NCBI GenBank assembly: GCA_021793745.1
Contig: JAJYSD010000009.1
Location: 1 to 11,209, forward strand
Direction of reading: 5' to 3'
Length of the DNA: 11,209 bases
From: Bacillota bacterium
GTDB taxonomy: Bacteria; Bacillota; Bacilli; Thermoactinomycetales; DSM-44946
The notes under the pieces: model-generated
Told to the model about the DNA's origin: nothing
Database searches by the model: none
The model's input: the letters and a program-made list of their open reading frames with translations, nothing else
Shown: piece after piece, positions 1 through 5,137 of the stretch
Layout: each line of letters starts with the position of its first letter
Position numbering within the stretch: position 1 is the stretch's first letter
Made by a program: the position numbers and the translations under genes

Positions 1-185
1 TTTCCCCCGGATGGCTTGTCGACGCCTTGGAATCGCACCTGTCCGGGGAGGAAATGGAAAAAATTCGTCCCTTTTTAAGCACCGAGTCTTGGGCATCTCC
101 TTCTCGGCGAACCCGCCTCCTCCACGTGGAGGAGGAAGAGGAAATCCCCCTTCGCTTTCGGGTCAACATCGAGTTGAAAGTTTAA
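1..185 (+). CDS. C-terminal end of an unrecognised protein (5' truncated)
   Basis: An open frame enters from the left edge in frame 3 and ends at TAA 183-185, giving about 60 residues. I prefer this frame to the overlapping ATG frame at 11-196 because it is open to the window edge, has an acidic, protein-like composition (segments LSGEEMEKIRPFLS and LLHVEEEEEIPLRFRV), and a good intrinsic terminator follows 50 bases after its stop. The other frame gives a Pro/Gly/Arg-rich sequence typical of a shadow. I do not recognise the family. The pattern 'LSGEE..KIRPFL' followed by a basic stretch and a beta-strand-like end slightly recalls C-termini of GspK-like pilus or secretion proteins, but that is only an impression. 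It converges with mtaD. The real start and function need sequence to the left. Confidence 0.5.
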   Translation, partial: SPGWLVDALESHLSGEEMEKIRPFLSTESWASPSRRTRLLHVEEEEEIPLRFRVNIELKV

Positions 186-236
186 CCTGTCGTTAGTTTA
201 TCAAACCTTCTCCTGCCTATTCTCCCCCCATAATTT

Positions 237-262
237 ACCTGCCCATGCGGCAGGTTTCTTTT
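237..262 (+). terminator. Rho-independent terminator of the left-edge gene
   Basis: A 7-bp perfect stem, ACCTGCC (237-243) with GGCAGGT (249-255), has a 5-base loop and is followed on the plus strand by TTTCTTTT. It lies about 50 bases after the stop of the left-edge gene. On the minus strand the bases after the hairpin are AAATTATG, so it looks mainly one-directional, although mtaD ends right beside it and could use it weakly. Confidence 0.75.
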
Positions 263-1557
263 CATGGACGGATCGCATCAAAGGCCTTTTGCGCATGATA
301 CCGGATTTTTTCCTCGTCCAGGGTCAGGCACTCCCCGTTTCGGAGCAGGGGTCGGCCGTCTACATAAACGTCCCGCACATCATCCCGGGAGGCGGAATAC
401 ACCAGATGGGATTCGATGTCGTGCAAGGGCTGCATGTGCGGCCCTGTCAGATCCACCGCGATGAAATCCGCCTTTTTGCCCGGCTCCAGCGTGCCGATCT
501 GATCCTCCAGGAACAGGGCTTCGGCCCCGTAGGAAGTACCCATCCGGAGCGCCGTGGTCGAGGGCACGGCTTCGGGATCCTGATTCACGCCCTTGTGGAT
601 GAGGGCCGCCAACCGGATCTCCTCCAGCATATCCAGGTTGTTGTTGCTCGCCGGGCCGTCGGTCCCCAAGGAAGGACGGAGGCCGGCCGCGAGCATTTCC
701 GGAATCGGGGCGATGCCGCTGCCCAGTTTCAAATTGCTTCCCGGGTTGTGGGAGACCTTGACTCCGTGTTCCGCCAGGATTTCGATCTCCTCGCCGGTCA
801 GATGGACCGCATGGGCCACCAGGGCCGGTCCGTCGAAGACCCCCAACCGGCGCAGATGCTCCACCGGACGATGGCCGTACTGCTCCACATTCAGCTGTAC
901 CTCCGCCTCCGTCTCCGACATATGGGTATGGATGGGCAGGTTCAATTCCCGCGCCTTTTCCACAAACCGGGCGATATAGTCGGGCGGACAGGTATAGGGG
1001 GCATGCGGCGCCATCATCGTCGTGATCCGTCCGTCGGCGCCCCCGTTCCACTCCCGGGCGAAGCGGACGGCTTCCTCCAACTTGGCCCGCTGCTCTTCCT
1101 CGGAGCAGAGGCCGATGGCTCCCCGGCACAACACGGCGCGAATCCCCGCCTCCTCCACCACTTGCCCCACCTGGTCCATGTGGTCGTACATGTCCAGGAA
1201 ACAGGTGGTGCCTCCCTTGATCATCTCCAGCACGGACAGGGCCGAACCCCAGCGAATCTGCTCGGGACCGAAGCGGGCTTCCATCGGCCACATTTTCTCC
1301 TCCAGCCAGGTCTTCAGGGGATAGTCGTCGGCGTAACCCCTGAGCAGGGACATGGCTGCATGGCCGTGGGTGTTGACCCATCCCGGCAGAATCGCCTTTC
1401 CCGTCATGTCCACCACTTCATCGTACCCGTCGGTCTCCGACGGGGCCGGGCCGATATAGCGGATCCGATCGTCCTCCACGATCATGGCCGCATCCGGCAG
1501 AGGCGCTTGGCCTTCTTTCATCGTCAAGATCGTCGCATGAACGAACAGACGCTTCAA
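262..1557 (-). CDS. mtaD: 5-methylthioadenosine / S-adenosylhomocysteine deaminase (amidohydrolase)
   Basis: This cytosolic metal-dependent deaminase converts MTA to methylthioinosine and SAH to S-inosylhomocysteine, clearing by-products of SAM use. The 431-residue protein has the amidohydrolase signature: H64-G-H66 in 'NTHGHAAMSLLRG', H185 in APHAPY, metal His 212 in HTHMSETEAEV, AHAVHL at 248-253, and metal Asp 300 in 'GTDGPASNNNLD', which is characteristic of MtaD/SAH deaminases. Spacing and length are normal for the family. I chose the TTG start at 1557 because GGGAGGGAAG sits 5-12 bases upstream and the protein then begins LKRLFVHATILTM, as homologues do. A longer in-frame ATG at 1644 would run into the upstream polymerase gene and has no homology-like sequence. 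A related aminohydrolase (guanine or chlorohydrolase-like) is possible, but the motif set favours MtaD. It lies 64 bases after the polymerase gene and may have its own promoter. Confidence 0.9.
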   Translation of the reverse strand: MKRLFVHATILTMKEGQAPLPDAAMIVEDDRIRYIGPAPSETDGYDEVVDMTGKAILPGWVNTHGHAAMSLLRGYADDYPLKTWLEEKMWPMEARFGPEQIRWGSALSVLEMIKGGTTCFLDMYDHMDQVGQVVEEAGIRAVLCRGAIGLCSEEEQRAKLEEAVRFAREWNGGADGRITTMMAPHAPYTCPPDYIARFVEKARELNLPIHTHMSETEAEVQLNVEQYGHRPVEHLRRLGVFDGPALVAHAVHLTGEEIEILAEHGVKVSHNPGSNLKLGSGIAPIPEMLAAGLRPSLGTDGPASNNNLDMLEEIRLAALIHKGVNQDPEAVPSTTALRMGTSYGAEALFLEDQIGTLEPGKKADFIAVDLTGPHMQPLHDIESHLVYSASRDDVRDVYVDGRPLLRNGECLTLDEEKIRYHAQKAFDAIRP

Positions 1558-1591
1558 CGCCTTCCCTCCCCTCGGCAGGTGTAACACACCC

Positions 1592-1620
1592 ACCATAACG
1601 CAAACCCGTCGCGCAGACAA
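1592..1620 (-). promoter_or_regulatory. possible sigma-A promoter of mtaD with an adjacent palindrome
   Basis: Reading the minus strand, TTGTCT (1620-1615) and TATGGT (1597-1592) are separated by exactly 17 bases; each matches 4 of 6 consensus positions. Just downstream, at about the expected start of transcription, is the perfect inverted repeat GGTGT-GTT-ACACC (1590-1578), which could be an operator or a short 5' hairpin. The match quality is modest, so mtaD could equally be read through from the polymerase gene. Confidence 0.35.
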
Positions 1621-1621
1621 G

Positions 1622-2527
1622 TCACCTTCGTTTTTTCTCCACAAACGCCAAGATCGGTTTCAAATCAAAGCGATTTTCCCGGGACAAGAGCGGCCGAAAC
1701 AGGTCCTTCTTCTCCGCCAGGCGGCGGTGAATCGTCGGCAGCGTAAACTGTTCCGGCGAAAGCCCCGGCTTTAGCTCCGACCAATCCAAGGGGGTGGAGA
1801 CCGTTGCCTGGGCTCGGCCCCTCGGCGAGTAGGGAGCGATCAGGGATTTGCCTCTCCAGTGCTGGAGGTAATCGATATACACCTTGTCGCCGCGGTTCTT
1901 TTTGAGCCGCTCCAAAGTGATGAGATGCGGATGCTTTTCCTCGAGGTATTGAGCGATAAATCGGCTCACTTTTCGGGTCTGTTCAAAGGAAAGCCGCCCC
2001 TTCAAGGGGATATACAATTGTAAACCGGTGGCCCCGGAGGTCTTCACCCAGGCATCCAGTTCGAGGTGATTCAACAACTCCCGGAGCAAAAGGGCCACCT
2101 CCATCACCCGGTCAAATCCCTCCACCGACGGGTCCAAATCGAATACCAGCTCGGGCGGATGGTCGGGATCATCCACCCGTTGAAAGGAGAGATGAAATTC
2201 CAAACAGGCCAAATTGGCCAACCAGACCAGGGTTGGCGTATCCTCCAATAAAATATAGGTTACCGAACCATCCCGGGCCGTAGCGATCCACTCGGGCGCG
2301 TGGGAGGGAACGTTTTTTTGATAAAAAAAATCGCCTCCGGCTCCGTGCGGATAACGAATGGTGGTCAAAAAACGGCGGCGGCAATGGGGCAATAGATAGG
2401 GGGCCAACCGGGTCAAATGCAGGACATAATCCCACTTGGATATCCCGGCGGCGGGGTACAGCGGTTTCTCCGGGTTGGTGATGGTGATCTCTCTGCCCTC
2501 CACCGATACCACTTGACGGTTGGCCAC
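1622..2527 (-). CDS. ligD: stand-alone LigD-type NHEJ primase-polymerase
   Basis: This archaeo-eukaryotic-primase-family polymerase fills and extends broken DNA ends, often with ribonucleotides, and works with Ku and ligase in non-homologous end joining. The 301-residue protein is just the polymerase domain of LigD: 'ITNPEKPLYP' near the N-terminus, 'TTIRYPHGAGGDFFYQKN' (about 55-72), 'LEFHLSFQR' with His112, catalytic D130-x-D132 in 'VFDLDPS', 'KTSGATGLQLYIPL' (162-175), the third Asp 219 in 'VYIDYLQ', then 'APYSPRGRAQATVSTPLDW'. No ligase or nuclease domain is attached. The GTG start at 2527 follows AGGGGGAGAA with good spacing; the longer ATG frame from 2620 adds a leader with no family resemblance. 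The position equivalent to the usual GLH histidine is Gln170. It is transcribed away from the 81-residue plus-strand gene. Confidence 0.9.
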   Translation of the reverse strand: MANRQVVSVEGREITITNPEKPLYPAAGISKWDYVLHLTRLAPYLLPHCRRRFLTTIRYPHGAGGDFFYQKNVPSHAPEWIATARDGSVTYILLEDTPTLVWLANLACLEFHLSFQRVDDPDHPPELVFDLDPSVEGFDRVMEVALLLRELLNHLELDAWVKTSGATGLQLYIPLKGRLSFEQTRKVSRFIAQYLEEKHPHLITLERLKKNRGDKVYIDYLQHWRGKSLIAPYSPRGRAQATVSTPLDWSELKPGLSPEQFTLPTIHRRLAEKKDLFRPLLSRENRFDLKPILAFVEKKRR

Positions 2528-2570
2528 GATATTCTTCTCCCCCTTTTCGAAGATGCGCCCAAATCCGGTG

Positions 2571-2582
2571 GGACAAATGTCC
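2571..2582. repeat. 12-bp inverted repeat between divergent genes
   Basis: A perfect palindrome, GGACA-AA-TGTCC, lies in the 114-base space between the polymerase start (minus) and the small Pro/Phe-rich gene (plus). It sits just upstream of a CATAGAGTA motif. It could be an operator acting on either gene, or chance; no second copy was noticed in the window. Confidence 0.3.
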
Positions 2583-2598
2583 AAAGGGAAATCCGCTG

Positions 2599-2607
2599 CA
2601 TAGAGTA
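2599..2607 (+). promoter_or_regulatory. possible mother-cell (sigma-K/E type) -10 element
   Basis: CATAGAGTA matches the CATAnnnTA -10 pattern of B. subtilis sigma-K promoters and would place a transcript start about 27 bases before the ATG of the 81-residue protein, leaving room for its AAAGGAGG site. I see no good AC-type -35 at the proper 16-17 base distance, so this is a half-supported call. Confidence 0.3.
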
Positions 2608-2641
2608 CAAGCGAAACCACCTGCGCAAAGGAGGAACCGAC

Positions 2642-2887
2642 ATGAAAGAAAGAAGACTGCCCGTACCGGATTCATCGGCGGAAAACTGGGAACTTCACAG
2701 CGGGGATTCGGGATATGCACCCCACGGGTATGATGGGACCACCGACATTCCGGGAACTTACCCGGGATACGATCCCCGGATCAATATCTTTCCTTTCCCC
2801 TTCTATCCAATCGTCCCCTTCCCCATCCTCCCACCGCCCTTCTTCGGTTTTCCACCACCGTTTTTCCCCCGCCGTCGCTACTGGTGA
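2642..2887 (+). CDS. small Pro/Phe-rich protein of unknown function
   Basis: An 81-residue reading frame begins with ATG preceded by AAAGGAGG at 7-base spacing, one of the best ribosome binding sites in the window, so I take it as a real gene. The N-terminal half is polar (many Ser, Asp, Gly, Tyr), and the C-terminal half, from about residue 46, is a low-complexity run of Pro, Phe, Ile and Tyr ending in FFPRRRYW. There is no classical signal peptide or clear transmembrane helix, since prolines break the hydrophobic stretch. Such aromatic/Pro-rich short proteins are often structural and occur among spore coat or surface proteins; that role is my inference, supported only by the nearby sigma-K-like -10. 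It lies between the polymerase (divergent) and ligase (convergent) genes of the NHEJ set. I do not recognise a named family. Confidence 0.7.
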   Translation: MKERRLPVPDSSAENWELHSGDSGYAPHGYDGTTDIPGTYPGYDPRINIFPFPFYPIVPFPILPPPFFGFPPPFFPRRRYW

Positions 2888-2897
2888 CAACCAAACC

Positions 2898-2942
2898 ATT
2901 CCCGAAGCCGATCATCGGTCGGAATCGGGGATGGATTTTTTT
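2898..2942 (+). terminator. possible terminator inside the 3' end of the ligase gene
   Basis: Eleven bases after the stop of the small plus-strand gene a hairpin forms: ATTCC (2898-2902) pairs GGAAT (2921-2925), GA pairs TC after a one-base bulge, and CCGA (2908-2911) pairs TCGG (2915-2918). A run of seven T (2936-2942) follows, but 10 bases beyond the stem, so termination would be imperfect. It overlaps the last codons of the ligase gene on the other strand. Confidence 0.35.
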
Positions 2943-3862
2943 ACCTCCAAGGAAAGGATGGAAGGATTGCGCAGGGTTCCGTCGGGAGTCCATTCCAAAT
3001 ACCGGACTCGGGCCCAAATAACCGGTTCCAGCCAGACCTTTTCCCCTTGCGGGACCGGGGAAAGGGTCGGGGGCGGATCTTCCCGCCGGATGTGGGAGAG
3101 GGCCCGGGTGAGGGCTTCGATTCGGTCCTGATCCAATCCGGAGGCAGCCCGGCCGATATAGGTGAAGCGCCCTTCTTCGGCCCTGGCCAGGAGCAGGGAA
3201 TTGACCCGCCCCTGCCGGAGCGTCACGCCGACGACGACCGCTTCCAGCTGCCGAAAATGTTTCACTTTGAGCCACGTGGCGTGCTTTTTTCCGATGTGAT
3301 AGCGCCCATGCCGCTCCTTGATGACGATCCCTTCCAGCCCCTGTTCCCGGGTGCGCTCCCACAGGGCTGTTCCGTCCTCGTAGCTGTCGCAGTATTGAAT
3401 GGGCCCGGAATCGGGCAGGATTTGGCTCAACCGTTTTAACCGTTCCTCGAGTGAAAGGTCTGTCAGCCATTGCCCCTCCAGGTAGATCAGATCGAACACC
3501 ACGTAGTAAACGGGGACTTTTTCCCTCAGCCCCGGACCGATCCGGCGGGACAGGTCCCGCTTCAGGACCCGGAAAAAGTCCGGCTTTCCGGTTTGGGGAT
3601 CCAGGGCGATCACCTCTCCATCCATCACGGCGCTCTTCGCACCCGTCGCCTTCAAAGCCGCAACCAATTCTGGGTACGTGGCAGTCCGGTCCCGCCGCCG
3701 CCGGTTCCACAAGCGAACCTCGCCGCCTTCCACCTGGGAAAGCACCCGGACTCCGTCCCACTTGACCTGATACAGCCGGTCCCTTCCTTCGATCACCCGC
3801 TCCGAAAGAACCGGCTCCATCGGTTGAAACGGCCCGGGCGCCGTTTCCGTTGATCTCGACAT
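2912..3862 (-). CDS. ligD: stand-alone LigD-type ATP-dependent DNA ligase
   Basis: This enzyme seals double-strand breaks in NHEJ with Ku. The 316-residue protein has an adenylation domain with nucleophile Lys34 in 'YQVKWDGVRVL' (motif I), Arg-rich 'LWNRRRRDRTATYPEL' (about 51-66), D81-G-E83 in 'VMDGEVIALD' (motif III), 'YYVVFDLIYLEG' (119-130, IIIa), E177-GIVIK182 (motif IV) and W197-LKVK201 (motif V). An OB-fold follows, from 'AVVVGVTLRQGRVNSLLLA' to 'LEPVIWARVRYLEWTPDGTLRNPSI'. There is no polymerase or phosphoesterase domain, unlike the fused Bacillus LigD. I chose the ATG at 3862 because the family begins about 30-40 residues before KxDG, but its own ribosome site (GGGCGAGG) is weak. A strong GAAGGAG site at 3891-3897 serves an out-of-frame ATG at 3882. 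A TTG at 3931 is a poorer alternative. It converges with the small Pro/Phe-rich gene 24 bases away. Confidence 0.9.
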   Translation of the reverse strand: MSRSTETAPGPFQPMEPVLSERVIEGRDRLYQVKWDGVRVLSQVEGGEVRLWNRRRRDRTATYPELVAALKATGAKSAVMDGEVIALDPQTGKPDFFRVLKRDLSRRIGPGLREKVPVYYVVFDLIYLEGQWLTDLSLEERLKRLSQILPDSGPIQYCDSYEDGTALWERTREQGLEGIVIKERHGRYHIGKKHATWLKVKHFRQLEAVVVGVTLRQGRVNSLLLARAEEGRFTYIGRAASGLDQDRIEALTRALSHIRREDPPPTLSPVPQGEKVWLEPVIWARVRYLEWTPDGTLRNPSILSLEVKKSIPDSDR

Positions 3863-3882
3863 GGCCCTCGCCCCCGACTCAT
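3793..3882 (-). other. possible 29-residue leader ORF overlapping the ligase start
   Basis: ATG at 3882 has an ideal site, GAAGGAG, 8 bases upstream (3891-3897), better than that of the ligase start 20 bases downstream. In this frame it encodes a 29-residue, very Arg-rich peptide ending at TGA 3793-3795, overlapping the ligase gene by 70 bases. It may be a translational leader, or a sign that one base is missing in the G5 run at 3871-3875: with one more G this ATG would read MSRGARAMSRS and run into the ligase frame. Confidence 0.35.
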
Positions 3883-3915
3883 CAGAAAAGCTCCTTCTAA
3901 ACCCTGATCCATCCC

Positions 3916-3923
3916 CATATATT
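3916..3923 (+). promoter_or_regulatory. possible promoter -10 for the 104-residue membrane protein
   Basis: CATATATT matches 7 of 8 bases of the sigma-E -10 pattern CATACAHT, and the overlapping TATATT (3918-3923) also resembles a sigma-A -10. The -35 candidates are poor in either reading (TTCTAA at 3895-3900). A start around 3930 would give a leader of about 27 bases with the GGGAGG site well placed. Confidence 0.25.
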
Positions 3924-3956
3924 TTGTACAAACCCCTTCACAGCGGGAGGATTCCC

Positions 3957-4271
3957 ATGAATTGGTTTGGGGAAAACCGTTGGAAAAATGCCGTTTTGTA
4001 TACCACCATCGCCGTCAATCTCATGCTGTTCGCCCTCATTGCGGTGCGTCATTATTGGACGCCCCGCGTCGAGGTTCCGTCGATGGCCCGACCCGAAGCG
4101 GCTTCTCATCGCTCCGAATACCTGGAGCAGTATGAAGGATCCAGTGTTCACGGAGGCTGGAAGGTGGATCATTACCGCCGAATTGAAGTGATCACCGATG
4201 AGGAGGGACATGTGTTGAAGGAACGCCCCACATCGGAAATGACCCATATACGCTATTGGATCGGGCAGTGA
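3957..4271 (+). CDS. small single-pass membrane-anchored protein, unknown function
   Basis: A 104-residue protein begins at ATG 3957, with GGGAGG 6 bases upstream; an in-frame ATG at 3861 would lie at the ligase start and is less likely. Residues 12-30 (AVLYTTIAVNLMLFALIAV) form one transmembrane helix, most simply an uncleaved anchor. The remaining about 70 residues are polar and mixed-charge, with 'EYLEQYEGSSVHGGWKVDHY' and 'VITDEEGHVLKERP', and end in 'HIRYWIGQ'. I recognise no family or catalytic motif. The gene is divergent from the ligase gene and convergent with ku, with only five bases between its stop and that of ku, so transcripts of the two must overlap at their 3' ends. Its place in the NHEJ cluster may be accidental or may mark a shared developmental programme; no function should be assumed. 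Confidence 0.7.
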   Translation: MNWFGENRWKNAVLYTTIAVNLMLFALIAVRHYWTPRVEVPSMARPEAASHRSEYLEQYEGSSVHGGWKVDHYRRIEVITDEEGHVLKERPTSEMTHIRYWIGQ

Positions 4272-4276
4272 AGGGT

Positions 4277-5080
4277 TCAGCCGCTCGTCTTTTTCCTCCG
4301 CCCTTTCCCCTTGGGCTGGGTCGCTTCCAGACTGGCCTTGAGGGCTTCCATCAGGTCGACCACCTTCTCGGGACGGGTTTCCGGCGCCTCGACGATCTCT
4401 TCTCCGTGGATCTTCTTCTCGATCATCTCCTCCAGGGACTCCCGATATTGGTCCTTGTATTTTCCCGGATCGAAGGAAGTGGACAAGTTGCCGATCAGCT
4501 GGCGAGCCATCTCCAGCTCCTTTTCCGGCAGTTCCGTCTCCCGGGGCAATCCGGGAATTTGATCGGCATCCCGCACCTCGTCGGGATAAAAAATGATCTC
4601 CATCACCAGGACGTTTCGGTATGACCGGACGACCGCCAACGATTGTTTGGAGCGTATGGTCAGTTGGGCCACCCCGATTTTTCCCGTCGATTCGATCGCT
4701 TCCCGCAAAAGGGCGTAGGCCTTTTCCCCGGTATCCCCCGGACCGAGATAGTAGGTGCGGTCAAAGTAGATCGGGTCGATCTCCTTCAAGTCCACGAAAT
4801 CCAAGATCTCGATGGAGCGGCGGTTTTCCGGGAGAATCGACTCCAGCTCCTCCTTTTCCATCAAGACGTATCGCCCGTCGGCATATTCATACCCCTTGAC
4901 CACTTCCTCCCAGGGGACCTCTCGGTCGCAGGTGGGACAGGTCCGGGTATACTGGATCGGTGTTTTACACGGACGGTGAAGGTGGCGGAAGGCGACCCGC
5001 TTTTCATCCGTCGCCGCGTACATGCGCACCGGAATGTTCACCAACCCGAAACTGATCGATCCCTTCCAAATCGTGTGCAA
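4277..5080 (-). CDS. ku: bacterial Ku, NHEJ DNA-end-binding protein
   Basis: Ku forms a homodimeric ring that threads onto broken DNA ends, protects them and recruits the LigD activities. The 267-residue protein opens with the typical 'HTIWKGSISFGLVNIPVRMY', followed by 'RHLHRPCKTPIQY', 'CPTCDREVPWEEVVKGYEY' and 'YFDRTYYLGPGDTGEKAYALLREA', then the conserved 'SYRNVLVMEIIFYPDEVRD'. It ends in a short Lys/Arg-rich tail (KGKGRRKK) like those that aid DNA binding. Length is normal for bacterial Ku. I place the start at TTG 5080 because AAGGAGGTGATC lies at ideal spacing; the upstream GTG at 5089 is part of that ribosome site itself. It starts 57 bases after the TPR gene, with no terminator between, so it may be co-transcribed with it. 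A CATCCTA element also lies directly upstream. Confidence 0.95.
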   Translation of the reverse strand: MHTIWKGSISFGLVNIPVRMYAATDEKRVAFRHLHRPCKTPIQYTRTCPTCDREVPWEEVVKGYEYADGRYVLMEKEELESILPENRRSIEILDFVDLKEIDPIYFDRTYYLGPGDTGEKAYALLREAIESTGKIGVAQLTIRSKQSLAVVRSYRNVLVMEIIFYPDEVRDADQIPGLPRETELPEKELEMARQLIGNLSTSFDPGKYKDQYRESLEEMIEKKIHGEEIVEAPETRPEKVVDLMEALKASLEATQPKGKGRRKKTSG

Positions 5081-5100
5081 CCCGATCACCTCCTTTTTCT

Positions 5101-5107
5101 TAGGATG
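5101..5107 (-). promoter_or_regulatory. possible forespore (sigma-G type) -10 upstream of ku
   Basis: On the minus strand CATCCTA matches the CATnnTA -10 of sigma-G/sigma-F promoters, and the transcript would begin near the ku ribosome site. B. subtilis ku and ligD are known sigma-G (forespore) genes, which makes the match attractive. The -35 is weak: the bases 17-18 upstream read GTGAT/AGTGA rather than GnATA, and the resulting leader would be very short. Confidence 0.3.
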
Positions 5108-5137
5108 ATCCTTCCGAGGGAGGAATCACTGGTAAAA

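Noticed and set aside
11..196. ATG-started 61-codon frame at the left edge
   Set aside because: It is out of frame with the more protein-like frame ending at 185, is rich in Pro/Gly/Arg, and has no SD before its ATG.
289..1584. Long plus-strand open frame (431 codons) opposite mtaD
   Set aside because: It is the antisense shadow of mtaD in GC-rich DNA, with His/Gly/Arg-rich composition, no good ribosome site and no recognisable motifs. The minus strand carries all amidohydrolase motifs.
2320..2345. A/T-run near 2310-2335 as a terminator or promoter
   Set aside because: It encodes the conserved 'DFFYQKN' segment of the polymerase, and no stem precedes it.
2642..4271. The two small plus-strand genes as remnants of a mobile element
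   Set aside because: I found no inverted terminal repeats, target duplications, transposase or integrase motifs around them, and base composition matches the neighbours.
5087..5089. GTG as start of ku
   Set aside because: It is part of the AAGGAGGTGATC ribosome site itself; TTG 5080 has normal spacing.
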